Source: Paraclostridium hominis
GTDB taxonomy: Bacteria > Bacillota > Clostridia > Peptostreptococcales > Peptostreptococcaceae
DNA length: 64,000 nt
Direction: 5' to 3'
Assembly (NCBI RefSeq): GCF_014306135.1
Contig: NZ_JACRWD010000001.1
Location: 372,001 to 436,000, forward strand
Position numbers and translations under genes: made by a program. A model generated the notes under the pieces. That model made no database searches and was not told where the DNA came from. It saw only the letters and a list, made by a program, of their open reading frames with translations. Each line of letters begins with the position of its first letter. Position 1 is the stretch's first letter. Below are positions 54,314 through 63,524 of the stretch, piece after piece.

Positions 54314-54441
54314 TTTATAAAAAATTGATATATTAAAATAAAATTTGAACAAATAAGTTGTAAAAATTGATATAATATTACTTAACAGTAGTTATTTAAA
54401 CAAAGATAAATATAAAAACTGGGGAGATTTGGGGGAGAAAG

Positions 54442-56403
54442 ATGCGAAGGTATGGGGGTAAATTATTATTTACTTTTTTAACTATTATGTTTTATTTAAC
54501 ATCTTTTAACATAGTAAGTGCACAACAATATAAAAGTTGGAAAAACGTTTTATATATAAGTTCGTATAGTCCTAATTATGAAACTTTTTCAGATCAGTTG
54601 GAGGGCATAAAAGATGGAATAGAAAAAGATGTTAATATACAAATGGAGTATATGGATTCAAGAAGATTTTTAGATGAAGAAAACGTTAATAAATTTTATG
54701 AATTGCTTAAGTATAAGCTAGAAAATAATAAAAAATATGATGTTATAATTTTAGCAGATGATCAAGCACTTGAATTTGGATTAAGGTATAAAAAAGAATT
54801 ATTTAAAGATACTCCAATTGTATTTTTAGGTGCGAGCTCACCTGATAGAATTAAAAAAGCTAAAAAAGAAGAAAATATATATGGGGTTACAGAAGATTGT
54901 TCTATACAAGAAAATATAGAATTAATAGATAAGTTGCATAAAGGAAAAAATATAAATGTTATATCAGATGCATCATCAAATCATTTGAATGATCAATATG
55001 ATTTTAAAAAAATGCGTGAAAAAAATAAACATATTAATTTTACAAGTATGTCTTTATACAATATGACATTTGAAGAGCTAGGAAAAAAATTGAAAAATTT
55101 AGATAATAATGATGTAGTATTAGTAATATATTCTTATGTAGATAAAATGGGAAATCTAAAATCTATAAAAGAATCTTATGAACTTATAAAGAAAAATGCA
55201 AATGTACCTATATATTCAGTTATGGATTATGGTACTCAATGTGGTTTTGTTGGGGGAAGAGTAGTAAGTCACTACGACCAAGGTAAAATAGCAGGATTGA
55301 TGGCTAAAGACATATTTCAAGGGAAAAAGCCTAAGGAAAAAATTATTGATGGATATAAAATAAATAAATTTATATTCGACTATGATCAATTAAAAGCTAA
55401 TAAAATAAGAAAAAAAGACTTACCAAAAGACTCTAAGATAATAAATACACCTATGGATATTATATATAGATATAGAGAAATAATATATACTAGCGTGGGG
55501 TTAATAATAAGTTTAGTCATAGTAGTGATTTCATTTATATTATATACAATAAGAAAACTACATTATGAAAAAGAATTAATAAAAGCAAAAGAGCTAGCTG
55601 AAAATATGAACAAATCTCAAAGTAATTTTATATCAAATATAAGTCATGAATTAAGAACTCCAGTAGCTGTAATAATGTCGGCCAATCAAATATTAGATAT
55701 AAATATGAAAAAAGTAAAAAATGATTATTCAGAAAGCAATAATGAAAAAATAGATATAATAAAGCAAAACTGTAACAGGTTACTAAGACTTACAAATAAT
55801 ATCATAGATATTGCGAAAGTGGATTCAGGTTTTATGACTTTAAAATTAAAAAATATAGATATTATCCTTTTATTAGAAAGTATTACCATGTCAGTTATAC
55901 CATATGCAACTAGTAAAAATATAAATATAATATTTGATACAAGTGATGAAGAATTTATAATGAGCGTAGATCCAGACAAGATAGAAAGAATAGTTTTAAA
56001 TTTAATTTCAAATGCAATTAAGTTTTCAAAAGATAATATGACCATATATGTAAATGTTTATGTTGATAAAATAGAAAATATATTAACTCTTTCTGTGAAA
56101 GATAATGGAATTGGAATAGATGAAAGTCATTTAGAAAAAATATTTGAGCGATTTGCACAAGTAGAAGATACAATGATAAGAAGTAATGAAGGTAGTGGAA
56201 TTGGATTATCTCTTGTCAAAATATTTACAAACTTGCATGGAGGAGATATAGAAGTTAAGTCTAAGGTTAATGAAGGTAGTGAGTTTGTAATTAGACTACC
56301 TATAAATGTATTAGAAGATGAAGAAGTAGTAAATTGTGAATTATATTATGATGATACAACAAATTCAAAGACTGCATTAGAATTTTCTGATATAGAATTT
56401 TAA
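54442..56403 (+). CDS. Sensor histidine kinase with ABC substrate-binding-like sensor
   Basis: A 653-residue membrane kinase: signal/anchor (about 7-26), an extracellular type 1 periplasmic-binding-like domain (about 32-310, VLYISSYSPNYETFSDQLEG, IVFLGASSPDRIKKA, YSVMDYGTQCGFVGGRVVSH) of the ABC_sub_bind kind, a membrane helix (about 350-372), HisKA with NISHELRTPVAVIMS, and HATPase with LNLISNAIKF, DNGIGI and GSGIGLSL. No response regulator or cognate transporter is adjacent, so it is an orphan. The ligand is unknown. Confidence 0.9.
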   Translation: MRRYGGKLLFTFLTIMFYLTSFNIVSAQQYKSWKNVLYISSYSPNYETFSDQLEGIKDGIEKDVNIQMEYMDSRRFLDEENVNKFYELLKYKLENNKKYDVIILADDQALEFGLRYKKELFKDTPIVFLGASSPDRIKKAKKEENIYGVTEDCSIQENIELIDKLHKGKNINVISDASSNHLNDQYDFKKMREKNKHINFTSMSLYNMTFEELGKKLKNLDNNDVVLVIYSYVDKMGNLKSIKESYELIKKNANVPIYSVMDYGTQCGFVGGRVVSHYDQGKIAGLMAKDIFQGKKPKEKIIDGYKINKFIFDYDQLKANKIRKKDLPKDSKIINTPMDIIYRYREIIYTSVGLIISLVIVVISFILYTIRKLHYEKELIKAKELAENMNKSQSNFISNISHELRTPVAVIMSANQILDINMKKVKNDYSESNNEKIDIIKQNCNRLLRLTNNIIDIAKVDSGFMTLKLKNIDIILLLESITMSVIPYATSKNINIIFDTSDEEFIMSVDPDKIERIVLNLISNAIKFSKDNMTIYVNVYVDKIENILTLSVKDNGIGIDESHLEKIFERFAQVEDTMIRSNEGSGIGLSLVKIFTNLHGGDIEVKSKVNEGSEFVIRLPINVLEDEEVVNCELYYDDTTNSKTALEFSDIEF

Positions 56404-56418
56404 TTTAATAAAATAATA

Positions 56419-56460
56419 AAGAAGTATTGAGTTATGTAAGCTCAATACTTCTTTTGTTTT
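56419..56460. terminator. Shared terminator of the kinase and MATE genes
   Basis: AAGAAGTATTGAG pairs with CTCAATACTTCTT; convergent genes flank it. Confidence 0.85.
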
Positions 56461-56493
56461 ATAAAAAGTAATAGATTTTTATAGTTTTGACTT

Positions 56494-57846
56494 TTATGCA
56501 TTTATAGAGCAACACTCTGAAGCATTTAGGCTATTAATTTTTCTAAAATAATCAATCATTAAAGGTATACAAGCTGCAATCCAAGCAAAAGGCCCTGCTA
56601 AACAAACACCTGTATAACCAATTGCTAAAGGAAGAGTAAATGAAACCACAGTTCTTGCCACAAGTTCACAAACTCCAGCCATCATAGGTGTGAAAGTATA
56701 CCCCATTCCTTGAAGTGAATTTCTATATATAAATATTAAACTAAGTGGTATAAAGAAAAATGATACTGTAGTTAAATACTTCATAGAATAAGCAATAACA
56801 TCAGGGTCTGCATCGGATATAAATAATTTAACAAAGCTTTCTCCAAATACTACAAGTATAATTCCTGAAACAATACCAATACCTATATTTATTATAGTAC
56901 ACTTCTTAACTCCTTCTTTTATACGTTCTATACTTGAAGCACCAAGATTTTGAGCACAGTAAGTAGCCATAGTTACGCCAAATGTTACACTAGGTTGCAT
57001 AACAAGTTGCTCAACCCTAGAAGCAGCAGTATGTGCAGCGATAACAGTTGAACCAAATTTATTAACAGCACCTTGAAGTATTATTGCACCAATAGCTGTT
57101 ATTGAAAATTGAAGAGCCATTGGAATTCCTATGTTTAAGTGCTTTTTAAAATAGTTTATATCAAATTTAAAGTGTTTTTTTTCTAATTTTAATATAGGAA
57201 ATTTCTTAGCTGTATAAATTAAGCATAAAACTCCTGAAAAACCTTGGGATATAACAGTAGCATAAGCTGCACCAGCTACTCCCATGGACAAATTAACTAT
57301 AAACACTAAATCTAGTATTATATTTAAAATAGATGCAACAATTAAAAAGTATAATGGTGTTTTACTATCACCAAGTGCACGAAGTATACTAGATATCATA
57401 TTATAAAAAAATGTTGCAAATAGGCCACCATAAATAACTATTATATAAGCATAAGAATCATTTATTATATCACTAGGAGTTTTTATCGCATTTAAAAGTG
57501 GGCTAGCTGTAACCATACTTACAATAGTAATTAAAATTGCCATAATAATAGATAATATAATAGCACTACCTACTGCATATTTTACTCCCTCTTCATCATT
57601 TGCCCCAAATCTTTGTGAAACTAAAACAGAAAAGCCAGATGTAAGCCCTAATACAAATCCGATTATTAAAAATACCATAGAACCTGTAGAACCAACGGCA
57701 GCAAGAGCTTTAACACCTAAAAATTTTCCAACTATTATAGTATCAACCATACTATAAAATTGTTGGAAAATATTCCCTATAAGTAATGGTATAGAGAAAT
57801 ATAAAATCAATTTTACTGGATTTCCAGTAGTCATATCCTGTGTCAT
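56494..57846 (-). CDS. MATE family multidrug efflux transporter
   Basis: A 450-residue protein with 12 membrane helices of the NorM/DinF superfamily. The N-terminal NPVKLILYFSIPLLIGNIFQ, QFYSMVDTIIVGKFLGVKAL and the mid-protein repeat MALQFSITAIGAIILQGAVN are typical. Cation-coupled export of cationic compounds is expected. ATG 57846 follows AAAGGGG on the minus strand; the upstream in-frame ATGs at 57867 and 57861 lie before this site. The Cys/Ser tail (ASECCSINA) is unremarkable. Confidence 0.93.
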   Translation of the reverse strand: MTQDMTTGNPVKLILYFSIPLLIGNIFQQFYSMVDTIIVGKFLGVKALAAVGSTGSMVFLIIGFVLGLTSGFSVLVSQRFGANDEEGVKYAVGSAIILSIIMAILITIVSMVTASPLLNAIKTPSDIINDSYAYIIVIYGGLFATFFYNMISSILRALGDSKTPLYFLIVASILNIILDLVFIVNLSMGVAGAAYATVISQGFSGVLCLIYTAKKFPILKLEKKHFKFDINYFKKHLNIGIPMALQFSITAIGAIILQGAVNKFGSTVIAAHTAASRVEQLVMQPSVTFGVTMATYCAQNLGASSIERIKEGVKKCTIINIGIGIVSGIILVVFGESFVKLFISDADPDVIAYSMKYLTTVSFFFIPLSLIFIYRNSLQGMGYTFTPMMAGVCELVARTVVSFTLPLAIGYTGVCLAGPFAWIAACIPLMIDYFRKINSLNASECCSINA

Positions 57847-58039
57847 AATATCCCCTTTCATATACATAGAATTTATTTATTTGCATATAATATCATTATT
57901 TAAATATTCATACAATAGATTATATTAAAGTTAATGAAAATGATACTAAAATAAATAATAAAAAAATAGTTTGACATAAAACTATTTTATTTATATAATT
58001 AATTTGAAAATAAATTAGTTATATAAAGGAGACAAAATA

Positions 58040-58678
58040 ATGACAGACTTAAGTTTTATATATAACCGTCAAAGTATAAGAAAGTTCAAGGATACTAAGA
58101 TTCCAAGAGAAGATATAATGGAATTATTAAAGGCAGCAACTTTTGCTCCATCTGCAAAACATCAACAAAATTGGCATTTTGTTGTACTTCAAAATAAAGA
58201 TATAATAAATGAAATGGCAGATATAGTAACTAAGAGTCATGAAAAAATAGGGGAATTAGCTAAAACTGAAAAAGATACAAAAATACATATGAGTGTAATA
58301 AATTATTATACATGTTTTAAAAATGCTCCAGTAGTAGTATTAGTTTATGGATGCGAATATAAAATGATAGAATATAAGATATTAAAAGAAAATAATGCTC
58401 CAAAAGAAGTATTAGATGTTTTAGTATCACCACAATCAGGAGCTCAAAGTATAGGAGCAGCAGTTGAAAACTTTTTATTAGCAGCAACTGAAATGGGATA
58501 TGGAACTTGCTATATGACAGGTCCTACTCATGCTAAAACTGAAATAGAAAAGCTTATAGGATTTGAAAAGCCAGGATATGAATTAATGTCTATGATAGCT
58601 TTAGGAGTTGCCGAAGATAATCAACCAGCTCAACCACCTAGAAAGCCATTAGAAGATGTAACTACATTTATAGACTAA
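58040..58678 (+). CDS. Nitroreductase family protein
   Basis: A 212-residue FMN-dependent oxidoreductase. The N-terminal IYNRQSIRKFKDTKIPREDI, FAPSAKHQQNWHFVVL (FMN binding) and C-terminal ATEMGYGTCYMTGP with MIALGVAEDNQPAQPPRKPL are the standard landmarks. Physiological substrate unknown; such enzymes can reduce nitro drugs. AAAGGAG at 58026-58032. Monocistronic. Confidence 0.92.
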   Translation: MTDLSFIYNRQSIRKFKDTKIPREDIMELLKAATFAPSAKHQQNWHFVVLQNKDIINEMADIVTKSHEKIGELAKTEKDTKIHMSVINYYTCFKNAPVVVLVYGCEYKMIEYKILKENNAPKEVLDVLVSPQSGAQSIGAAVENFLLAATEMGYGTCYMTGPTHAKTEIEKLIGFEKPGYELMSMIALGVAEDNQPAQPPRKPLEDVTTFID

Positions 58679-58683
58679 CAAAT

Positions 58684-58726
58684 AAAAAGTACTCTAAATA
58701 AAATTAATATTTAGAGTACTTTTTTA
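58684..58726 (+). terminator. Terminator after the nitroreductase gene
   Basis: AAAAAGTACTCTAAAT pairs with ATTTAGAGTACTTTTT. Confidence 0.9.
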
Positions 58727-58856
58727 TTGGAATTTATATTATAAAAAATAAATTTTATATAAAAAAATTTTTATAATATAGATTCTAATAAAAAATCGTG
58801 ATATATTGTATACATAGACAACAATATTAGACAAATAACAACAAATCAGTAGGAAG

Positions 58857-58885
58857 TTGACAAAATATAAAAAAGATTAAATTAT
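58857..58885 (+). promoter_or_regulatory. Promoter of the second candidate small RNA
   Basis: TTGACA (58857-58862) and AATTAT (58880-58885) are separated by 17 bases. No coding sequence follows within reach. Confidence 0.55.
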
Positions 58886-58891
58886 TTTAAG

Positions 58892-59004
58892 CTATAGACA
58901 TCAAAATAGGGAACTACATGAGTTCCTCTTGACCCCTTAAAAATCCCTTATAAAAGTATAATAAATATTCCCTTAAAAAAGACTGTTAGTTAACAGTCTT
59001 TTTT
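58892..59004 (+). ncRNA. Candidate small RNA with repeated C-rich motifs
   Basis: From a predicted start near 58892 to a perfect terminator at 58975-59004 (14-base arms, then TTTTTT) the transcript would be about 113 bases. It has a 5' hairpin (GGGAACT at 58909-58915 with AGTTCCT at 58921-58927) and then three unpaired C-rich sites, GACCCCTTAA, ATCCCTTAT and TTCCCTTAA. Repeated CCC/TCCC sites are how RoxS/RsaE- and FsrA-class sRNAs contact Shine-Dalgarno regions. No frame with a ribosome site exists. The rest of 59005-59265 looks empty. Confidence 0.55.
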
Positions 59005-59265
59005 ATTTAAAAATTATATTTAATCTTATTTTTAAATATTATTTTAAATATGTAAATTTATTTTTGAAAAAAAATCTTAGAAATTATATAATATTTATAG
59101 GAAATATTTCCATTTTATTAAGATGTAATTTGGAGATTCAGTATTATTAAATTGCATATAGGGGTTTATGTAAAAATTTAATATATATTTAAATCAAAAT
59201 AAGTTATAAAATCTATGAATTTAATTATATAGAATAACTATAAACAGTTATTCAAAGGAGGGAAT

Positions 59266-59850
59266 ATGATTGAATCACTTACTGATAAAATAGCATCTTT
59301 TTTTATAGTGAATATGGTAATGGATGAAAAAAAGTATAAATTGTATAAAGCTAATATTAAAGCTTTGATATATCTAGTAGTAAGTGTGGTATCTGTGATA
59401 TTAGTTGGTTTATTTTTTAACAAAGTAATTCAAGGAATAATACTTTTATTATGTTATGTACTAATAAGAAAATGTGCTTATGGATACAAAAACAAAAATT
59501 ACATAATACGTTTAGCATTATTTTTAGGTATATTTATATTAACTATATATATAAGTGACTATGAAGATATAACTACTTATAAATCTTTAGTTGGAACTTT
59601 TACAATACTAAGTGTTGTTGGAGTGTTTATACTATCTCCAGTTAACGATATAAAAAATCCAATTGAATTAAAGAAAGTATCTAAGTATAAAAATATATCA
59701 AGGGTAATTTCTTTAATTGTAGCAATTTTTACACTAGGAATTTTAGAAATACATAATTTAAATGAATACGCTGCATTTACATCTAGTGCTTTATTTTGGA
59801 GTGCTATAATGTTAGTTTTAGGCACTATAAAAAATTACATAAGATATTAA
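59266..59850 (+). CDS. AgrB-like membrane protein lacking the catalytic pair
   Basis: A 194-residue protein with five or six membrane segments, the length and topology of AgrB, the protease that processes the AgrD quorum-sensing propeptide. In active AgrB the cytosolic loop has His-Ala-x5-Cys (as in GGYHAKTYLRC). Here the loop reads RKCAYGYKNKNYIIRLAL: Lys stands at the His position and Arg at the Cys position. No AgrD-like small frame lies within 110 bases downstream or 250 upstream, and no AgrC/AgrA is present. Probably a non-proteolytic relative. AAAGGAGGG at 59254-59262. Confidence 0.7.
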   Translation: MIESLTDKIASFFIVNMVMDEKKYKLYKANIKALIYLVVSVVSVILVGLFFNKVIQGIILLLCYVLIRKCAYGYKNKNYIIRLALFLGIFILTIYISDYEDITTYKSLVGTFTILSVVGVFILSPVNDIKNPIELKKVSKYKNISRVISLIVAIFTLGILEIHNLNEYAAFTSSALFWSAIMLVLGTIKNYIRY

Positions 59851-59960
59851 ATTAATTGTTATTTTTATATTAAAAGGGTAGATACTAAATACTGAAAACT
59901 AGACAAAAAAATATTATAAGAATATAATAAATTAGAAATCTAATTATATAGAGGTGGATT

Positions 59961-61004
59961 ATGAAAGTTTTAAAGTATTTATTGATTTTTATACCTATAA
60001 GTATTATAGGAGAATTTATGCATTTGCCACCTACAGTGATGTTTGTTTTAGCAGCCTTATCAATAATACCATTAGCTGGACTTATGGGAGAAGCAACAGA
60101 AGAAATATCTTTTTACACTGGACCTAAAATAGGTGGATTTTTAAATGCGACTTTTGGAAATGCAACAGAACTTATAATATCATTTTTTGCACTTAAGGCT
60201 GGATTATTTGATGTTGTAAAAGCATCTATTGCAGGTTCTGTAATAGGAAATATACTACTTGTACTTGGGGCTAGTATGTTGTTTGGAGGATTAAAATACA
60301 AAAATCAAACCTTTAATAAAAAAGTAATAGAGGTGTCTTCAAGTATGTTGTTATTTGCTGTTATAGGGCTTTGTATACCTGCAATATTTACACATACAAT
60401 AGAGGCTAATCTACTAAATACAAGATATGAAGGTTTAAGTGTTATGGTAGCTGTTATAATGTTTATTATATACATACTAAGTTTAGTATTTTCATTTTTT
60501 ACTCACAAAGATATATATTTAATAGATCATGAGGAAGAAGGGGAAGCTAAGTGGTCACTTAAAAAAGCTATATTAGTATTGGCTTTTGCAACTGTATTAA
60601 TAGCTATTGAAAGTGAATTTTTAGTTAGTGGAGTAGATGCTATAACATCAACTTTAGGCTTAAGTGAATTCTTTGTAGGTATAATATTAATACCTATTAT
60701 AGGAAATGCAGCAGAACATTCTACTGCTATTGTTATGGCTATGAAAAATAAAATGGATGTGGCAGTTGAAATTGCAATTGGTTCAAGTTTACAAATAATA
60801 TTATTTGTTGCACCAGTTTTAATATTTTTAAGTTTACTATTTACTCCTATGAGTATAGTATTTAATCAATTTGAGTTAGTATCTTTAATTGTTTCAGTAC
60901 TTATAGTAAATAGAGTATCTAATGATGGAGAATCAAACTGGCTTGAAGGTGTACAATTATTATCTGTTTATTTTATAATCGCTGCAGGATTTTTCATATT
61001 ATAG
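59961..61004 (+). CDS. Calcium/proton exchanger (CAX/ChaA family)
   Basis: A 347-residue antiporter with about 11 membrane helices in two homologous halves. The alpha-repeat motifs FGNATELIISFFALKAG and GNAAEHSTAIVMAMKNKMD (the ion-coordinating Glu in each) are diagnostic, and an acidic loop DHEEEGEAKW separates the halves. It exports Ca2+ in exchange for protons. AGAGGTG at 59950-59956. It follows the AgrB-like gene by 110 bases and may have its own promoter. Confidence 0.93.
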   Translation: MKVLKYLLIFIPISIIGEFMHLPPTVMFVLAALSIIPLAGLMGEATEEISFYTGPKIGGFLNATFGNATELIISFFALKAGLFDVVKASIAGSVIGNILLVLGASMLFGGLKYKNQTFNKKVIEVSSSMLLFAVIGLCIPAIFTHTIEANLLNTRYEGLSVMVAVIMFIIYILSLVFSFFTHKDIYLIDHEEEGEAKWSLKKAILVLAFATVLIAIESEFLVSGVDAITSTLGLSEFFVGIILIPIIGNAAEHSTAIVMAMKNKMDVAVEIAIGSSLQIILFVAPVLIFLSLLFTPMSIVFNQFELVSLIVSVLIVNRVSNDGESNWLEGVQLLSVYFIIAAGFFIL

Positions 61005-61010
61005 AAATTT

Positions 61011-61042
61011 AAAATAAGACTACATTAATGTAGTCTTATTTT
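61011..61042 (+). terminator. Terminator after the CAX gene
   Basis: AAAATAAGACTACATT pairs exactly with AATGTAGTCTTATTTT. Confidence 0.9.
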
Positions 61043-61177
61043 GTTATAATTTAATAGTATGATACTTAATATTATAGTAAAATTACAAAAAGTTTTAAGG
61101 GGGATTGTGACAGGTTTTAAATTAATATAATATTAATAAATAATATTTAAAAAATCTTAATGGGGGAGAGGATTTAA

Positions 61178-63403
61178 ATAAAAAAACTATCAAAGTATTA
61201 TCTAATAATACCAATAATTATCGTATTAATTTTTATTACAAAAATTTATATAAGTAAAGAAAATCAATATATAGTAAAAAATATAGAAAAACATTATTTA
61301 AATAATGAACAATTAAGTGAAGCTTTTTTTAAACAAGTTAAAAATAAAATTGATAAACAAAGTAAAAAGGAATCTAATGATTATTTTATTTTAGGTTATA
61401 TTAATTTAAATTATGATAATAATAAAAATTTAGCTAAAAAATACTTTGAAAAGACAATAAATAGCTTGAATGAAAAGACTAATAGTTTTGCAAAAGTTTA
61501 TAGTTACTATTATTTATCTAAAGATGCTAAAAATAATAAAAATATAGATAAAGCTATAGATTATGCACAAGATAGCTTTGAAAGTTTAGATAAAAATCAA
61601 TATGGTAAATATCAAAATATAATTTGGGAGACATTTGAAAATCTAATAGATACAGAAAAAGGAAAAGAATTAGCTTTAAAAAGTTATAATAAGATTAAAG
61701 ATTATGAATATCTATTAAATCAAGAATCAAAACTTTATTTTTATAAAAAATTAGCAAAATTAAATAAAATTTCATCTAAATATGTTTATTCTATGGAAAA
61801 TAATTTAAGTGTTGTAGATTTAGCTGAAAATTTAGGTAATGATGAAGAATTATATAAGGCAATTATAGAAATGGCATTAGTAGCAAAACAAACTGGACAA
61901 TATAAACTTGCTTTAGAAATAATGGATTTTAATAAAAATATTAAAATAAAAAATAAAAAATCAGAAGTCGATTTGATTTTTTATAAATTTATAAATTTAG
62001 CAGAAATAGAAAGTATATTAGAAAATAATGAAAAGGCTATAAATTATTTAAATAAAATAGAAGATTATGAAAAATATATAGATGAAAATAAACTTGATGA
62101 TTTAAAAACAGTTGAAAAAATAGTAGAGGCTGAATATTATATAGAAAAAGAAAATTTTAAATTAGCTAACAAATATTTAAAAGAAGCAAAATATCTTATA
62201 GATAATGACGATGAAAATTTTTACAAAAATAAAAAATTTATGTACTATACGTCTTTAGCTAAATTATATACAAAAGAAAAGAGATATAATGAAGCAATAA
62301 ATATTTATATTAATATTATAAATTCAGCACAAAAAAAATTAGAATTAGAATATATAGAAATTTCTTTGGATAAATTAATAACATTATATAAAATAACTGG
62401 AAATAATAAAAAAGAATATGAAAATGGTATAGCTTTATTAAAATTAAAAGATTATAAAAATGATATATTTTCTAAACATTACTATGAAAGTATGATATAT
62501 AAATTTTGTAGCAAAAAGCTTAAGAAAGAAAGTATTAATATAAAGATTATAAATGTGATTTTTAAGATATTGATATTAATATTATTTGCATTTATTTTTA
62601 CATTTAATATTTATCCTAAAATTAGAAAATGTACAAATAAAAGAAAAATTAGAAAATATATGAAAGAAAATAACTATGTAATACATTATCAACCAATAGT
62701 AGATCCCAAGGAAAATGAAATTGTAGGATTTGAAGCATTAATTAGATGTAAATTAAATAATGAACTTATAATGCCAAGTATAATTATAGATAATATTGAA
62801 AGATATGATATGATGGGTGAAGTATCTATATGGATACTTAAAAAAATAATAAGAGATTATAAAGAAATTAAAAAAATTGATAATCTATCAGAAGAGTTTT
62901 ACATTTCTATGAATATGTCTTTAAAAGAAGTTGAAGATGATAACATATTAGAACAATTTAAAGAAATAATAAAAAATTCAAATATAAAAGAGAAATCTAT
63001 ATGTATAGAGATTACTGAAAACAATTCGTATAAGAATCAAAAAAAAGTAGAGGAAAATATAGAAAAGCTTCGGGAATATGGATTTTTAGTTGCACTAGAC
63101 GATTTTGGAGTAGAGTATTCAAATATATCTATACTAGGCCAATTTAAATTTGATACTGTTAAACTGGATAAATATTTTATTGACAGCATTCACAAAACAG
63201 CTATTAGTAAAACTGTTATAGAAATTTTTGATTATTTATCTTGTATGAAAGAAAAAAATATAATAATTGAAGGAGTAGAAGAAAAGTCTCAAGTTGATTT
63301 TATAAAAGATACTTCATCTAGTAAATTTTATATACAAGGGTATTTTTATAGTAAACCTTTAGAACTTGATGATTTAAAGAACTTTAAATTAAATATAAAC
63401 TAA
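61178..63403 (+). CDS. TPR-EAL cyclic-di-GMP phosphodiesterase, ATA start
   Basis: The reading frame is open from an ATA codon at 61178, directly after a TAA and 7 bases beyond GGGGGAGAGG, so I take ATA as the start (741 residues) and not the internal ATG at 61466, which has no ribosome site and would remove the membrane anchor KLSKYYLIIPIIIVLIFITK. Residues about 30-440 are TPR-like helical repeats, then a second membrane helix (about 455-475), then an EAL domain with VIHYQPIVDP, GFEALIR, NMS, CIEITEN, ALDDFGVEYSN, DTVKLDK, IIEGVEE and QGYFYSKPL, all catalytic elements intact. It should hydrolyse c-di-GMP. Confidence 0.85.
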   Translation: MKKLSKYYLIIPIIIVLIFITKIYISKENQYIVKNIEKHYLNNEQLSEAFFKQVKNKIDKQSKKESNDYFILGYINLNYDNNKNLAKKYFEKTINSLNEKTNSFAKVYSYYYLSKDAKNNKNIDKAIDYAQDSFESLDKNQYGKYQNIIWETFENLIDTEKGKELALKSYNKIKDYEYLLNQESKLYFYKKLAKLNKISSKYVYSMENNLSVVDLAENLGNDEELYKAIIEMALVAKQTGQYKLALEIMDFNKNIKIKNKKSEVDLIFYKFINLAEIESILENNEKAINYLNKIEDYEKYIDENKLDDLKTVEKIVEAEYYIEKENFKLANKYLKEAKYLIDNDDENFYKNKKFMYYTSLAKLYTKEKRYNEAINIYINIINSAQKKLELEYIEISLDKLITLYKITGNNKKEYENGIALLKLKDYKNDIFSKHYYESMIYKFCSKKLKKESINIKIINVIFKILILILFAFIFTFNIYPKIRKCTNKRKIRKYMKENNYVIHYQPIVDPKENEIVGFEALIRCKLNNELIMPSIIIDNIERYDMMGEVSIWILKKIIRDYKEIKKIDNLSEEFYISMNMSLKEVEDDNILEQFKEIIKNSNIKEKSICIEITENNSYKNQKKVEENIEKLREYGFLVALDDFGVEYSNISILGQFKFDTVKLDKYFIDSIHKTAISKTVIEIFDYLSCMKEKNIIIEGVEEKSQVDFIKDTSSSKFYIQGYFYSKPLELDDLKNFKLNIN

Positions 63404-63436
63404 AAAGATGTAGTTTTTAAAATCTACATCTTTTTA
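63401..63436 (+). terminator. Terminator after the EAL gene
   Basis: TAAAAAGATGTAG (63401-63413) pairs with CTACATCTTTTTA (63424-63436); it overlaps the stop codon. Confidence 0.85.
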
Positions 63437-63470
63437 GTTTATATTTAATTTATGGTTTAAAAAATAAAAA

Positions 63471-63499
63471 ATGATAATCAATTTCATTTATGCTATAAT
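63471..63499 (+). promoter_or_regulatory. Promoter with possible Fur-like box before the last gene
   Basis: ATGATA (63471-63476), 17 bases, TATAAT (63494-63499). TGATAATCAATTTCA (63472-63486) resembles the Fur 7-1-7 box (13 of 15) and covers the -35 and spacer. Weaker than the two boxes near the flavodoxin gene. Confidence 0.4.
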
Positions 63500-63524
63500 A
63501 TAAAATATGAAAGGAGCTTATATT

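Noticed and set aside
59851..59960. agrD downstream of the AgrB-like gene
   Set aside because: No frame of 40-60 codons with a ribosome site exists in the gap; the only short frames start without Shine-Dalgarno sites.
61466..61468. ATG 61466 as the start of the EAL protein
   Set aside because: No ribosome site, and it would cut off a membrane anchor and TPR residues that are in frame upstream.
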